NCBI RefSeq assembly: GCF_013267835.1
Contig: NZ_CP053939.1
Location: 1,860,001 to 1,924,000, forward strand
DNA length: 64,000 nucleotides
DNA from: Neisseria mucosa
Lineage (GTDB): Bacteria > Pseudomonadota > Gammaproteobacteria > Burkholderiales > Neisseriaceae
Direction of reading: 5' to 3'
Notes under the pieces: model-generated
The model's database searches: none
What the model was told of the DNA's origin: nothing
What the model saw: the letters and a program-made list of their open reading frames with translations, nothing else
Part shown: one piece after another, positions 1 to 10,333 of the stretch
Layout of the letters: each line of letters opens with the position of its first letter
Position numbering within the stretch: the first letter of the stretch is position 1
Program-made: the position numbers and the translations under genes

Positions 1-1419
1 TTCGGCCATCCTTTGCAATTATCCACCCTATTCCATATTGAGCTGTGGGAGCGTTTTTCCTTCTACGGTATGCAGGGCATCCTGCTGATTTATCTGTATT
101 ACACCGCGAGTCAAGGCGGTTTGGGTATGGATAAAGCCTTGGCCGGCGGCATTGTCGGCGCGTACGGCGGCAGCGTTTACCTGTCCACCATTCTCGGTGC
201 GTGGTTGGCCGACCGCATTTGGGGTGCGGAGCGTACCCTGTTTATCGCCGGCATCGTCGTGATGACCGGCCATATTTTATTGGCGATCGTACCGGGTTTG
301 ATGGGATTGCTGCTGGGTTTGGTGTTTATCGCGCTGGGCAGCGGCGGCGTGAAATCGTCTGCCGGTTCGATGGTCGGTTCTTTGTATGAACGGGAAGACC
401 TGCGCGAATTGCGTGATGCCGGTTTCTCTATTTTCTATATTTCCATCAATATCGGCGGCTTCTTAGGCCCGTTGTTGACCGGTATTTTGCAAGACAGGAT
501 GGGTTTCCATTACGGTTTCGGCGCGGCGGCCGTCGGCATGGCATTCGGCCTGCTGTGGTATTCGCGCGGCCGTAAAAACCTGCCGCATACGCCGGTTCCC
601 AATCCGTTGCGCCCTGAAAAGGTGCAGACCGCCATGGCTGTCGGCGTGTTGCTGGTTTTGGTGTTGGGCAGCGTGATTGCTTCCGGCGCACTCACCCTTG
701 AAAACTTCTCCCGCTGGCTCTTGGGCGTGGTTATCGTTACCGTCGTCGCTTATTTCGCGCGCCTGTTGGGCAGCAGCCACGTTGAAGCGGCCAATAAACG
801 CTATATTGTGGCCTATATTCCGCTGTTTTTGACCATTTGTATGTTCTGGGCGGTTTGGTTTCAGGTGTACACCGTTGCAACGGTCTATTTTGACGAAACG
901 GTGGACCGTACTTTCTTCGGCTTTACCGTGCCTGTTTCATGGAAAGATTCGATACAGGCCATGTGGGTGGTCCTCTTTTCCGGCGTGATGGCGGCGGTGT
1001 GGACGAAAATGGGCAAACGCCAACCTAAAACGCCGTTGAAGTTTGCACTGGCCATGTTGGTAACCGGCGTCTCTTATTTGAGTTTTATTCCGTATATTTC
1101 ATCCGGAACCCCGATGCCGATTATCGTGTTTATGCTGGTATTGCTGGCGATTACGATAGGCGAGCTGATGCTGTCGCCGATTTCGCTGTCGTTTTCTACC
1201 AAAATCGCACCGAGCATGTTTAAAACACAAATGGTTGCTTTGAATTTCTTGGCATTGTCCATCGGCTTTACCTTGGGCGGAGTGTTGTTTAAAGACTACT
1301 ACAATGCTCAGTCGCCATTGGATTTCTACTGGATGCTGGCCACCATCGGCGCGGTAACCTGCGGTATCCTGTTGGTACTCGCCCCGGTATTGAACCGCAT
1401 GCTCAAAGGTGTCGATTGA
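1..1419 (+). CDS. POT-family proton-coupled oligopeptide transporter (5' end outside window)
   Basis: The reading frame is open from base 1, so the start codon lies upstream. The visible 472 codons begin FGHPLQLSTLFHIELWERFSFYGM, whose ELWERFSFYGM core is the family signature at the end of the first membrane helix (the E-x-x-E-R proton-coupling motif region). Many hydrophobic helices follow to the C-terminus. By family it imports di- and tripeptides across the inner membrane driven by protons. It is followed by an inverted uptake-sequence hairpin, so it is probably transcribed separately from the nuo genes. The family assignment is firm; the substrate range is inferred. Confidence 0.9.
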   Translation, partial: FGHPLQLSTLFHIELWERFSFYGMQGILLIYLYYTASQGGLGMDKALAGGIVGAYGGSVYLSTILGAWLADRIWGAERTLFIAGIVVMTGHILLAIVPGLMGLLLGLVFIALGSGGVKSSAGSMVGSLYEREDLRELRDAGFSIFYISINIGGFLGPLLTGILQDRMGFHYGFGAAAVGMAFGLLWYSRGRKNLPHTPVPNPLRPEKVQTAMAVGVLLVLVLGSVIASGALTLENFSRWLLGVVIVTVVAYFARLLGSSHVEAANKRYIVAYIPLFLTICMFWAVWFQVYTVATVYFDETVDRTFFGFTVPVSWKDSIQAMWVVLFSGVMAAVWTKMGKRQPKTPLKFALAMLVTGVSYLSFIPYISSGTPMPIIVFMLVLLAITIGELMLSPISLSFSTKIAPSMFKTQMVALNFLALSIGFTLGGVLFKDYYNAQSPLDFYWMLATIGAVTCGILLVLAPVLNRMLKGVD

Positions 1420-1449
1420 TTTTTCCATTTAAATGGATGTGATGTACGC

Positions 1450-1483
1450 AGGCCGTCTGAAAATAATCTATTTCAGACGGCCT
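1450..1483 (+). terminator. Inverted uptake-sequence hairpin after the peptide transporter
   Basis: AGGCCGTCTGAAA at 1450-1462 pairs with TTTCAGACGGCCT at 1471-1483 across an 8-base loop. It lies about 30 bases after the transporter stop and is a typical neisserial DUS-pair terminator, although no long T-run follows. Confidence 0.75.
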
Positions 1484-1601
1484 CATGTTTTATTGAGAAT
1501 TGGAAAGAGGGCGGATTCGGGGCATAAATCGGATAGGCGGAGAATCCGAATGAAATGATACATGATTAAACCGAAATTAAAATTTAGAAATATTAAATAC
1601 A

Positions 1602-1620
1602 AATAAGAATTGTTCTCATA
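1602..1620 (+). promoter_or_regulatory. Fur-like operator upstream of the nuo operon
   Basis: AATAAGAATTGTTCTCATA contains the arms ATAAGAA and TTCTCAT, which are inverted copies with one mismatch. This is the form of many beta-proteobacterial Fur boxes. It lies about 125 bases before the nuoA start in an AT-rich stretch (1540-1744). A candidate -10 (TAAAAT) is at 1693-1698, but I see no convincing -35. From memory, Fur has been reported to activate nuoA-E in N. meningitidis, and a site this far upstream fits activation better than repression. Nothing else is recognisable in 1484-1744. Confidence 0.5.
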
Positions 1621-1744
1621 ACTTTATTGAATTTATTGAGGTTTTTTTGCTGATTTGCTGATATTTACCTTTAAATGGCTTTTGAAATTCGATAAAATGG
1701 TAATCTATTTTTAAGATTTGTCTGTCAACCAGTTAGGTACGACC

Positions 1745-2101
1745 ATGTTGGCCAGTTATTTTCCCGTCCTCGTATTCATCCTCGTCGGCCTTGCGGCCGG
1801 TGTGCTGTTTATCCTGCTCGGCACGATTTTGGGTCCGAAACACCACTACGCCGAGAAAGATGCGCCTTACGAATGCGGTTTCGAAGCCTTTGAAAACGCA
1901 AGGATGAAATTCGACGTACGTTATTACCTCGTCGCCATCCTCTTTATCCTCTTCGATTTGGAGGTTGCGTTTATGCTGCCGTGGGCAGTGGTATTTAAAG
2001 AATTGGGTACATACGGCTTCTGGTCTATGCTGGTGTTTATCGTCGTTTTGACGGTAGGCTTTGTTTACGAATGGAAAAAAGGTGCGCTGGAATGGGAATA
2101 G
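1745..2101 (+). CDS. nuoA: NADH-quinone oxidoreductase subunit A
   Basis: This 118-residue membrane subunit of complex I has three hydrophobic helices (about residues 5-27, 60-80 and 88-108). The conserved [20 protein letters not shown] loop follows the first helix and lines the quinone site region. I chose the ATG at 1745 ([11 protein letters not shown]); a TTG nine codons upstream in the same frame gives no conserved sequence. It is the first gene of the nuo operon and its end overlaps nuoB by 10 bases, which suggests translational coupling. Confidence 0.96.
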   Translation: MLASYFPVLVFILVGLAAGVLFILLGTILGPKHHYAEKDAPYECGFEAFENARMKFDVRYYLVAILFILFDLEVAFMLPWAVVFKELGTYGFWSMLVFIVVLTVGFVYEWKKGALEWE

Positions 2102-2574
2102 AAGGCGTTTTGAAAAAAGGTTTCATCACTACCAGCGCGGATACGGTGCTGAACTATATGCGTACCGGTTCGCTGTGGCCGGTTACTTTCGGTTTGGCCT
2201 GTTGCGCCGTGGAAATGATGCACGCGGGTATGGCGCGTTATGACCTTGACCGTTTCGGTATCATTTTCCGTCCGTCCCCCCGTCAGGCCGACCTGATGAT
2301 TGTGGCGGGTACGCTCACCAACAAAATGGCGCCTGCACTGCGCCGCGTGTACGACCAGCTTGCCGAGCCGCGCTGGGTGTTGTCTATGGGCTCGTGTGCC
2401 AACGGCGGCGGCTATTATCACTATTCTTATTCCGTCGTGCGCGGTGCCGACCGCGTCGTGCCGGTAGACGTTTATGTGCCGGGTTGTCCGCCGACTGCGG
2501 AAGCCCTGATTTACGGCCTGATTCAGCTCCAGCAAAAAATCAAGCGCACTTCCACCATCGCGCGTGACGAGTAA
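2092..2574 (+). CDS. nuoB: NADH-quinone oxidoreductase subunit B (cluster N2)
   Basis: This 160-residue peripheral-arm subunit carries the terminal [4Fe-4S] cluster N2, which hands electrons to quinone. Adjacent Cys37-Cys38 in [10 protein letters not shown], the cysteine in [10 protein letters not shown] and the cysteine in [14 protein letters not shown] are the four expected ligands. The ATG at 2092 lies inside the end of nuoA. The alternative upstream ATG at 2071 would add seven unconserved residues. Length and motifs match the family. Confidence 0.96.
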   Translation: MGIEGVLKKGFITTSADTVLNYMRTGSLWPVTFGLACCAVEMMHAGMARYDLDRFGIIFRPSPRQADLMIVAGTLTNKMAPALRRVYDQLAEPRWVLSMGSCANGGGYYHYSYSVVRGADRVVPVDVYVPGCPPTAEALIYGLIQLQQKIKRTSTIARDE

Positions 2575-2586
2575 GGAGAGGACGAT

Positions 2587-3180
2587 ATGGCAAGCATTCA
2601 AAACTTATACGAGACCGTCGTCGGCGTGTTCGGCGAGCAGGCAGGCAAAGTCATTTCAGCTTTGGGTGAGATTACCGTCGAGTGTCTGCCCGAACACTAT
2701 ATTTCAGTCATGACCGCATTGCGCGACCATGAAGATTTGCATTTCGAGCTTCTGGTCGACTTGTGCGGCGTCGATTACAGCACTTACAAAAACGAAGTAT
2801 GGCAGGGCAAACGCTTTGCCGTCGTCAGCCAGTTGCTTTCCATTAAAAACAATCAACGCATCCGCGTACGTGTCTGGGTTTCAGACGACGACTTTCCCGT
2901 AGTCGAATCCGTAGTCGATATTTACAACAGCGCGGATTGGTACGAACGCGAAGCCTTCGATATGTACGGCATCATGTTCAACAACCATCCCGACCTGCGC
3001 CGCATCCTGACCGATTACGGCTTTGTCGGACATCCGTTCCGCAAAGACTTCCCGATTTCTGGCTATGTCGAAATGCGTTACGACGAAGAGCAAAAACGCG
3101 TGATTTACCAACCCGTTACCATTGAGCCGCGCGAGATCACGCCGCGTATCGTCCGTGAGGAGAACTACGGTGGCCAATAA
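2587..3180 (+). CDS. nuoC: NADH-quinone oxidoreductase subunit C
   Basis: This 197-residue homologue of the 30-kDa subunit is separate from NuoD, as in most beta-proteobacteria and unlike the E. coli NuoCD fusion. The signature [21 protein letters not shown] and the following [12 protein letters not shown] are intact. The start at 2587 has a good ribosome-binding site (AAGGAGAGG). Its end overlaps the nuoD start by 11 bases. Confidence 0.96.
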   Translation: MASIQNLYETVVGVFGEQAGKVISALGEITVECLPEHYISVMTALRDHEDLHFELLVDLCGVDYSTYKNEVWQGKRFAVVSQLLSIKNNQRIRVRVWVSDDDFPVVESVVDIYNSADWYEREAFDMYGIMFNNHPDLRRILTDYGFVGHPFRKDFPISGYVEMRYDEEQKRVIYQPVTIEPREITPRIVREENYGGQ

Positions 3181-4426
3181 ATTAAGAAACTACACCATCA
3201 ACTTCGGCCCGCAACACCCTGCGGCGCACGGCGTATTGCGTATGATTTTGGAGTTGGACGGCGAACAAATCGTCCGTGCCGACCCGCATATCGGCCTCCT
3301 GCACCGCGGTACTGAAAAACTGGCTGAAACCAAAACCTATCTGCAAGCCCTGCCCTATATGGACCGCTTGGACTACGTTTCCATGATGGTCAACGAGCAG
3401 GCGTATTGTTTGGCAGTAGAAAAACTTGCCGGTATCGATGTACCTATCCGCGCCCAATACATCCGCGTGATGTTCGCCGAAGTAACGCGCATCCTCAATC
3501 ACTTGATGGGCATCGGTTCGCACGCTTTCGACATCGGCGCGATGACCGCCATCCTTTACGCCTTCCGTGACCGCGAAGAGCTGATGGACTTGTACGAAGC
3601 CGTGTCCGGCGCACGTATGCACGCCGCCTACTTCCGTCCCGGCGGCGTTTACCGCGACCTGCCCGATTTCATGCCTAAATACGAGAGCAGCAAATTCCGC
3701 AATGCCAAAGTATTGAAGCAGCTCAACGAATCCCGCGAAGGTACCATGCTCGACTTTATCGACGCCTTCTGCGAACGTTTTCCGAAAAACATCGATACAC
3801 TCGAAACCCTCCTGACCGACAACCGTATTTGGAAACAGCGTACCGTCGGCATCGGCGTTGTCACTCCTGAGCGCGCCATGCAAAAAGGCTTTACCGGCGT
3901 CATGTTGCGCGGTTCCGGCGTGGAATGGGATGTACGTAAGAAACAGCCTTACGAAGTGTACGACAAAATGGATTTCGACATTCCCGTCGGCGTCAACGGC
4001 GACTGCTACGACCGTTACCTCTGCCGTATGGAAGAAATGCGTCAATCCGTACGCATCATCAAACAATGTTCCGAGTGGTTGCGTGTCAATCCGGGTCCGG
4101 TCATTACCACAAACCACAAATTCGCTCCGCCCAAACGTACCGAAATGAAAACAGGTATGGAAGACCTGATTCACCATTTCAAACTCTTTACCGAGGGTAT
4201 GCACGTTCCCGAGGGCGAGACCTACACCGCTGTCGAACATCCGAAAGGCGAGTTCGGCGTTTACATCATTTCAGACGGCGCAAACAAACCCTACCGCCTG
4301 AAAATCCGCGCACCCGGCTTCGCCCACCTGCAAGGCATGGACGAAATGGCAAAAGGCCACATGCTGGCCGACGTCGTTGCCATCATCGGTACGCAGGACA
4401 TCGTATTCGGGGAGGTTGACCGATAA
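3170..4426 (+). CDS. nuoD: NADH-quinone oxidoreductase subunit D
   Basis: This is the 418-residue 49-kDa subunit, which forms the quinone pocket with Nuo[14 protein letters not shown] near the N-terminus carries the conserved quinone-site histidine, and the nickel-hydrogenase-like fold extends through the protein. I chose the GTG at 3170 ([14 protein letters not shown]) because homologues begin [14 protein letters not shown]; the in-frame extension from 3122 is the reading of nuoC in another frame. The stop overlaps nuoE by one base (TAATG). Confidence 0.96.
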   Translation: MANKLRNYTINFGPQHPAAHGVLRMILELDGEQIVRADPHIGLLHRGTEKLAETKTYLQALPYMDRLDYVSMMVNEQAYCLAVEKLAGIDVPIRAQYIRVMFAEVTRILNHLMGIGSHAFDIGAMTAILYAFRDREELMDLYEAVSGARMHAAYFRPGGVYRDLPDFMPKYESSKFRNAKVLKQLNESREGTMLDFIDAFCERFPKNIDTLETLLTDNRIWKQRTVGIGVVTPERAMQKGFTGVMLRGSGVEWDVRKKQPYEVYDKMDFDIPVGVNGDCYDRYLCRMEEMRQSVRIIKQCSEWLRVNPGPVITTNHKFAPPKRTEMKTGMEDLIHHFKLFTEGMHVPEGETYTAVEHPKGEFGVYIISDGANKPYRLKIRAPGFAHLQGMDEMAKGHMLADVVAIIGTQDIVFGEVDR

Positions 4427-4899
4427 TGTTATCCGCAGAATCCTTAAAACAAATTGACATCGAGTTAGCAAAATATCCTGCCGACCAACGCCGTTCCGCC
4501 ATTATGGGCGCATTGCGTATTGCCCAAACCGAAAAAGGCTGGCTTGCGCCTGAGACCATCGCCTTTGTCGCAGATTATATCGGCATTTCGCCTGCACAAG
4601 CCTACGAAGTCGCTACTTTCTACAATATGTACGACCTCGAGCCTGTCGGCAAATACAAACTGACCGTTTGTACCAACCTGCCCTGCGCCCTGCGCGGCGG
4701 CATGGCTACCGGCGAATATCTGAAGAAAAAACTCGGTATCGGCTACGGCGAAACCACGCCCGACGGCAAATTTACCCTTGTCGAAGGCGAATGCATGGGC
4801 GCATGTGGCGACGCACCGGTCATGCTGGTCAACAACCACAGCATGTGCAGCTTTATGACCGAAGAAGCAATTGACAAGAAACTTGCCGAACTGAAATAA
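4426..4899 (+). CDS. nuoE: NADH-quinone oxidoreductase subunit E (cluster N1a)
   Basis: This 157-residue thioredoxin-like subunit of the NADH dehydrogenase module has four expected [2Fe-2S] cysteines, in CTNLPC and in GECMGACGDAP. It starts at the ATG overlapping the nuoD stop. Directly after its stop comes one intact uptake sequence (4903-4912), then AT-rich sequence that begins the inserted ImmA/DUF4411 pair. This separates it from nuoF, its structural partner, by 1.8 kb. Confidence 0.95.
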   Translation: MLSAESLKQIDIELAKYPADQRRSAIMGALRIAQTEKGWLAPETIAFVADYIGISPAQAYEVATFYNMYDLEPVGKYKLTVCTNLPCALRGGMATGEYLKKKLGIGYGETTPDGKFTLVEGECMGACGDAPVMLVNNHSMCSFMTEEAIDKKLAELK

Positions 4900-4993
4900 A
4901 AGGCCGTCTGAAAAGTTTTGGGTAGCGTGGACTCATACCAATAAGATAATCGCAATAAAGATAACAAATCTAGGATTAACACGGAAAATTGCA

Positions 4994-6130
4994 ATGAGCA
5001 GCATAGACTATCATGTATCCACCACTATGTTGGATTGGATAGCTGAAACCCAAGCCACCAATAGAAATGGTTTGGCGGAACTTGTTGCGCCTAAAAAACG
5101 CCAAAAATTTCTTGAAGGTATTATTAACCAAAGTCAAGCCGACAAGTTAATTAAAATGGCAAATATTCCGTTTGGTTTTCTGTTTCTGAACCAGCCTCCG
5201 CCCGAGAATTTTGGGAAGCCGTCTTTACCTGATTTCCGTACTGTGCAAGACAGTGAGCCTTTATCTGCCGATTTCTATGCGGTATTAAGTGATATTGACG
5301 ATAAAGTTGATTGGTATCGCGATTATTTGCGCCAAACTGATAGGTTGCCTGAAAGTTTACCATTTGTTGGTAAATTTGGTTTGAAGGATACAGCAGAAAC
5401 GATTGCTACTGATATTGCAATAACCATTAATTATGATGTAAGCGAACGTCGAAAACGAAGTAAAGACGGTTATTTTGGTTATATCAGTAGTCTATTGGAG
5501 CAAGTTGGGGTTTTAGTATTTAAAAGTGGGATTGTTGGCGGTAATACTCACAGAAAATTAAATGTACGGGAATTTCGTGGTTTTGCTATTGCTGATAAAC
5601 AAGTGCCTGCTATTTTTATAAATGGTGCAGACGCAGCTTCTGCCCAACTGTTTACCCTTTTGCATGAAACTGCGCATATCTGGCTAGGAGAAAGTGGAGT
5701 TTCTAATCCAGATCCAACTAGTGAAAATAAAACTGAGCAACTTTGTAACCGTGTTGCCGCAGAATTTCTTGTTCCAAATAAAGAGTTCACAAGGGCATGG
5801 CAATCTGAAACAGCTATTGAAGAAAATCTAGAAACATTAGCAAGGCAGTTTCATGTCAGTACTTATGTAATTGCCATTAAGGCTTATCAGAATAAACTGA
5901 TAGTACAAAAAGAGTGGCAAAAAATCCGTCAAAAAGTATTGAATACGTCAAAGAAAGAGAGTAGTGGTGGGAATCCTTATGCCACCATTCCATTGCGTAA
6001 TAGCAAGAGATTTACTCAGACTGTTATTAGAGCAGCAATGAATAAAGAAATATTATTAAGAGATGGTGCAAAATTATTAAATACTATGCCAGCAACAATG
6101 GTTGAGCTTTATAAGAGAAGTAAAGGATAA
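4994..6130 (+). CDS. ImmA/IrrE-family metallopeptidase with degenerate HTH N-terminus (probable antitoxin or regulator)
   Basis: This 378-residue protein has a zinc-peptidase centre HETAH at residues 224-228 in LLHETAHIWLGE, with a probable third ligand Glu257 in CNRVAAEFLVP. That is the ImmA/IrrE (COG2856) arrangement. Residues about 27-70, ending in KLIKMANIPFGFLFLNQPPPE, resemble the degraded XRE-type helix-turn-helix often fused to these peptidases. The gene is much more AT-rich than the nuo genes around it, which suggests horizontal transfer. Its stop lies six bases before the start of the DUF4411 gene. By family, such proteins cleave or bind repressors or act as antitoxins; the role here is inferred from the pairing. 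Confidence 0.85.
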   Translation: MSSIDYHVSTTMLDWIAETQATNRNGLAELVAPKKRQKFLEGIINQSQADKLIKMANIPFGFLFLNQPPPENFGKPSLPDFRTVQDSEPLSADFYAVLSDIDDKVDWYRDYLRQTDRLPESLPFVGKFGLKDTAETIATDIAITINYDVSERRKRSKDGYFGYISSLLEQVGVLVFKSGIVGGNTHRKLNVREFRGFAIADKQVPAIFINGADAASAQLFTLLHETAHIWLGESGVSNPDPTSENKTEQLCNRVAAEFLVPNKEFTRAWQSETAIEENLETLARQFHVSTYVIAIKAYQNKLIVQKEWQKIRQKVLNTSKKESSGGNPYATIPLRNSKRFTQTVIRAAMNKEILLRDGAKLLNTMPATMVELYKRSKG

Positions 6131-6136
6131 AGATTG

Positions 6137-6643
6137 ATGACACATTATTTGTTAGATAGCAATATTTTCATTCAGTCATCTTTCTTGGAGTACCGCTTCT
6201 CATTTTGTGGTGGTTTTTGGGAATTGTTGAGAACGTTGCATGATGCCGGGAGGGTGTCTTCTATTCGTGCAGTGAAGCACGAGTTAACTAAGAAAGATGA
6301 TGAATTAGCACAATGGATAAAGACTTTACCTGATGATTTTTTTCGAGATGAAAGAACGAGAGAAACTCAAATTCGTTATGCTGAATTAATGAATTGGGCA
6401 GCAAATAATTCACAATTTACTGATGCTGCTAAAAACAAATTTGCTTCTGAGCATGCAGACCCATGGCTGGTTTCATATGCAGCAACAAATGGTATGAAGA
6501 TTGTTACGCATGAAAGATATGACCCAAATATTAGAAAGTCGGTAAAAATTCCGAATGCTGCCAAGCAAATTAATGTGGAATGCGTGAATTTATATGATTT
6601 TTTAGAGCTGGTTTCAGAAAATAACTTCCAAATGAAACCATGA
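6137..6643 (+). CDS. DUF4411 PIN-like protein, probable toxin partner of the ImmA/IrrE protein
   Basis: This 168-residue protein begins MTHYLLDSNIF, the beta1-Asp start of PIN-domain ribonucleases (Asp7). Further acidic residues are at expected places: Glu49 in VKHELTKK, Asp108 in SEHADPWLVSYAA and Glu126 in THERYD. DUF4411 genes are often found directly after ImmA/IrrE genes, and the pair is treated as toxin-antitoxin-like. I chose the ATG at 6137, with GGATAAAG as ribosome-binding site, over the TTG at 6134. AT-rich like its partner. Toxicity and RNase activity are not shown by the sequence alone. Confidence 0.8.
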   Translation: MTHYLLDSNIFIQSSFLEYRFSFCGGFWELLRTLHDAGRVSSIRAVKHELTKKDDELAQWIKTLPDDFFRDERTRETQIRYAELMNWAANNSQFTDAAKNKFASEHADPWLVSYAATNGMKIVTHERYDPNIRKSVKIPNAAKQINVECVNLYDFLELVSENNFQMKP

Positions 6644-6715
6644 TGAAATAAATGAAGGTCTCAGGCGTTCTGAAACCTGAAAGATGCAAAACATTCGAAA
6701 ACAGGCACACCAAAA

Positions 6716-8011
6716 ATGGCTATTTACCAATCAGGCGTGATTTTTGACCAAGTGGATACCGCCAATCCCGATTGCTGGACATTGGACGAATACGTCAAAC
6801 GTGGCGGTTATACCGCCCTGCGTAAAATCCTGTCCGAAAACATCTCGCAAAGCGATGTGATTGACGAGGTCAAAGCCTCCGGCTTGCGCGGTCGTGGCGG
6901 TGCAGGCTTCCCGACCGGTTTGAAATGGAGCTTTATGCCCCGTTCCTTCCCGGGCGAAAAATACGTCGTTTGCAACACCGACGAAGGCGAACCGGGTACA
7001 TTTAAAGACCGCGACATTATTATGTTCAATCCTCATGCCCTGATTGAAGGCATGATTATCGCCGGTTACGCGATGGGCGCGAAAGCAGGCTACAACTACA
7101 TTCACGGCGAAATTTTCGAAGGCTACCAACGCTTTGAGGCCGCACTCGCCCAAGCGCGTGCCGCAGGTTTTTTGGGTAAAAATATTTTGGGTTCGGATTT
7201 TGAATTTGAACTCTTTGCCCACCACGGCTACGGCGCATATATTTGCGGTGAAGAAACCGCATTGCTCGAATCGCTGGAAGGCAAAAAAGGCCAGCCGCGC
7301 TTCAAACCGCCATTCCCTGCATCGTTCGGCTTGTACGGCAAACCGACCACCATCAACAATACCGAAACGTTCTCCTCTGTCCCATTCATTATCCGTGACG
7401 GCGGACAGGCATTTGCCGACAAAGGTATTCCGAATGCAGGTGGTACCAAATTGTTCTGTATTTCCGGCCACGTTGAGCGTCCTGGCAACTATGAAGTGCC
7501 ATTGGGTACGCCGTTTGCCGAAGTCCTGAAAATGGCAGGCGGTATGCGCGGCGGTAAAAAACTTAAAGCCGTCATTCCCGGCGGTTCGTCCGCGCCCGTG
7601 TTACCTGCCGATATCATGATGCAGACCAATATGGACTATGACTCGATTTCCAAAGCAGGCTCCATGCTCGGTTCTGGCGCGATTATCGTGATGGACGAAG
7701 ACGTGTGCATGGTGAAAGCCCTTGAGCGCCTGAGCTACTTCTACTACGACGAGTCTTGCGGCCAATGTACGCCTTGCCGAGAAGGTACGGGCTGGCTCTA
7801 CCGCATCGTCCACCGCATCGTAGAAGGCAAAGGCCGTATGGAAGACTTGGATTTGCTGGATTCTGTCGGCAACCAAATGGCAGGCCGCACCATCTGCGCC
7901 CTCGCCGATGCCGCCGTCTTCCCTGTCCGCAGCTTTACCAAGCATTTCCGTGATGAGTTTGTGCATTACATCGAACACGGCGGACCGATGAAACCAAATA
8001 AGTGGTGCTAA
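6716..8011 (+). CDS. nuoF: NADH-quinone oxidoreductase subunit F (NADH and FMN site)
   Basis: This 431-residue catalytic subunit oxidises [17 protein letters not shown] is the NADH/FMN-binding loop, [20 protein letters not shown] is the second conserved block, and [15 protein letters not shown] supplies three cysteines of the N3 [4Fe-4S] cluster, with the fourth in the following [11 protein letters not shown] region. The intergenic leader 6644-6715 after the DUF4411 gene contains a two-mismatch uptake sequence (AGGCGTTCTGAA, about 6663-6674). That may mark the right-hand junction of the insertion. Confidence 0.95.
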   Translation: MAIYQSGVIFDQVDTANPDCWTLDEYVKRGGYTALRKILSENISQSDVIDEVKASGLRGRGGAGFPTGLKWSFMPRSFPGEKYVVCNTDEGEPGTFKDRDIIMFNPHALIEGMIIAGYAMGAKAGYNYIHGEIFEGYQRFEAALAQARAAGFLGKNILGSDFEFELFAHHGYGAYICGEETALLESLEGKKGQPRFKPPFPASFGLYGKPTTINNTETFSSVPFIIRDGGQAFADKGIPNAGGTKLFCISGHVERPGNYEVPLGTPFAEVLKMAGGMRGGKKLKAVIPGGSSAPVLPADIMMQTNMDYDSISKAGSMLGSGAIIVMDEDVCMVKALERLSYFYYDESCGQCTPCREGTGWLYRIVHRIVEGKGRMEDLDLLDSVGNQMAGRTICALADAAVFPVRSFTKHFRDEFVHYIEHGGPMKPNKWC

Positions 8012-8069
8012 ATTTTCAGACGGCCTCTAAAAGAATTATTTATTAAATACCCGTAACTAGGAACGAACC

Positions 8070-10331
8070 ATGTTACAAATCGAAATCGACGGCAAACAGG
8101 TATCTGTGGAGCAGGGCGCGACGGTGATTGAAGCCGCGCACAAGCTCGGTACTTATATCCCGCATTTCTGTTACCACAAAAAACTTTCCATTGCCGCCAA
8201 CTGCCGTATGTGTTTGGTGGACGTGGAAAAGGCCCCCAAACCCCTGCCCGCCTGTGCCACGCCGGTTACAGACGGCATGATTGTGCGTACGCATTCGGCA
8301 AAAGCCCGAGAGGCGCAAGAAGGTGTGATGGAGTTCCTGCTCATCAACCATCCGCTTGATTGTCCGACCTGCGACCAAGGCGGCGAATGCCAGTTGCAGG
8401 ATTTGGCGATGGGCTACGGCAAAAATACCAGCCGTTATACCGAAGAAAAACGTTCCGTCGTCGGCAAAGACATGGGTCCTTTGATTTCCGCCGAAGAAAT
8501 GAGCCGTTGTATCCACTGTACCCGTTGCGTGCGTTTCACTGAAGAAATTGCCGGCGTGCAAGAAATCGCTATGGCCAACCGCGGCGAACATTCCGAAATC
8601 ATGCCTTTTATCGGCAAAGCAGTGGAAACCGAATTGTCGGGCAACGTCATTGATTTGTGTCCTGTCGGCGCATTGACCAGCAAACCGTTCCGCTTCAACG
8701 CGCGTACTTGGGAGCTGAACCGCCGCAAATCCGTTTCTGCCCATGATGCTTTGGGCAGCAATCTGATTGTACAAACCAAAGACCATACCGTCCGCCGCGT
8801 GTTGCCGTTGGAAAACGAAGCCATCAACGAATGCTGGCTGTCCGACCGCGACCGTTTCGCCTACGAAGGCCTGTATCACGAAAGCCGTCTGAAAAACCCG
8901 AAAATCAAACAGGGCGGCGAGTGGATGGATGTGGATTGGAAAACCGCGTTGGAATATGTCCGCAGCGCAATCGAATGTATCGCCAAAGACGGCAACCAAA
9001 ACCAAGTCGGCATTTGGGCCAATCCGATGAATACGGTTGAAGAGCTGTATCTGTCCAAAAAACTTGCCGACGGTTTGGGCGTTAAAAACTTTGCCACCCG
9101 TTTGCGCCAACAAGACAAACGTCTTTCAGACGGCCTTAAAGGTGCGCAATGGTTGGGACAAAGCATCGAATCTTTGGCTGACAACGATGCCGTATTGGTA
9201 GTCGGTGCGAACTTGCGCAAAGAACAGCCGCTCCTGACCGCCCGTCTGCGCCGCGCCGCCAAAGACCGCATGGCTTTGAGCGTATTGGCCAGCAGTAAAG
9301 AAGAATTGTTTATGCCGCTTCTGTCTCAAGAAGCCGCACATCCCGACGAGTGGGCAGGCCGTCTGAAAAATCTGTCTGCCGATGCAGAACACGCTGTTAC
9401 CGCCAGCCTGAAAAACGCTGAAAAAGCAGCGGTGATTTTGGGCGCGGAAGTGCAAAACCATCCCGATTACGCCGCCATTTATGCCGCCGCGCAAGAGCTG
9501 GCAGACGCGACCGGCGCAGTGCTGGGCATTTTGCCGCAAGCCGCCAACAGCGTCGGTGCGGATGTATTGGGTGTGAACTCGGGCGAGAGCGTTGCCGAAA
9601 TGGCAAACGCGCCGAAACAGGCAGTCGTGCTGCTCAACGTCGAGCCTGAAATCGATACGGTTGACGGCGCAAAAGCCGTAGCCGCGTTGAAACAGGCGAA
9701 AAGCGTGATGGCGTTTACGCCGTTTGTCAGCGAAACGCTACTGGACGTGTGCGACGTATTGCTGCCGATTGCGCCGTTTACCGAAACCTCGGGCAGCTTC
9801 ATCAATATGGAAGGCCGTCTGCAATCCTTCCACGGCGTGGTACAAGGTTTCGGCGATTCGCGTCCGCTGTGGAAAGTGTTGCGCGTATTGGGCAACCTGT
9901 TTGACCTGAAAGGTTTTGAATACCACGATACCGCTTCGATTCTGAAAGATGCGCTGGATGCAGAAAGCCTGCCGTCCAAACTGGACAACCGCAGCACATG
10001 GGCAGGGGAGGGCGTTCAGACGGCCTCAGACCGCCTCGTCCGTGTCGGCGGCGTCGGTATTTATCACACTGATCTTATCGTGCGCCGTTCCGCGCCGTTG
10101 CAAGAAACCAGCCATGCCGCCGTGCCTGCCGCGCGTGTGAATCCGAACACATTGGCACGCTTGGGCCTGCAAGACGGACAAACCGCTGTCGCCAAACAAA
10201 ACGGCGCAAGCGTATCGGTTGCCGTCAAAGCCGATGCCGATTTGCCTGAAAACGTGGTGCATCTGCCGCTGCATACCGAAAATGCCGCGTTGGGTGCGTT
10301 GATGGACACTATTGAACTGGCGGGAGCTTGA
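8070..10331 (+). CDS. nuoG: NADH-quinone oxidoreductase subunit G
   Basis: This 753-residue iron-sulfur subunit has an N-terminal [2Fe-2S] ferredoxin domain ([16 protein letters not shown]), a His-Cys3 cluster site ([18 protein letters not shown]) and a [4Fe-4S] site ([10 protein letters not shown]). A long molybdopterin-oxidoreductase-like domain follows from about residue 220. Several uptake sequences are translated within it (for example ESRLKN, LSDGLKG and AGRLKN), so coding sequence has absorbed uptake signals. A single uptake sequence (8015-8025) lies between nuoF and nuoG. Confidence 0.95.
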   Translation: MLQIEIDGKQVSVEQGATVIEAAHKLGTYIPHFCYHKKLSIAANCRMCLVDVEKAPKPLPACATPVTDGMIVRTHSAKAREAQEGVMEFLLINHPLDCPTCDQGGECQLQDLAMGYGKNTSRYTEEKRSVVGKDMGPLISAEEMSRCIHCTRCVRFTEEIAGVQEIAMANRGEHSEIMPFIGKAVETELSGNVIDLCPVGALTSKPFRFNARTWELNRRKSVSAHDALGSNLIVQTKDHTVRRVLPLENEAINECWLSDRDRFAYEGLYHESRLKNPKIKQGGEWMDVDWKTALEYVRSAIECIAKDGNQNQVGIWANPMNTVEELYLSKKLADGLGVKNFATRLRQQDKRLSDGLKGAQWLGQSIESLADNDAVLVVGANLRKEQPLLTARLRRAAKDRMALSVLASSKEELFMPLLSQEAAHPDEWAGRLKNLSADAEHAVTASLKNAEKAAVILGAEVQNHPDYAAIYAAAQELADATGAVLGILPQAANSVGADVLGVNSGESVAEMANAPKQAVVLLNVEPEIDTVDGAKAVAALKQAKSVMAFTPFVSETLLDVCDVLLPIAPFTETSGSFINMEGRLQSFHGVVQGFGDSRPLWKVLRVLGNLFDLKGFEYHDTASILKDALDAESLPSKLDNRSTWAGEGVQTASDRLVRVGGVGIYHTDLIVRRSAPLQETSHAAVPAARVNPNTLARLGLQDGQTAVAKQNGASVSVAVKADADLPENVVHLPLHTENAALGALMDTIELAGA

Positions 10332-10333
10332 TC

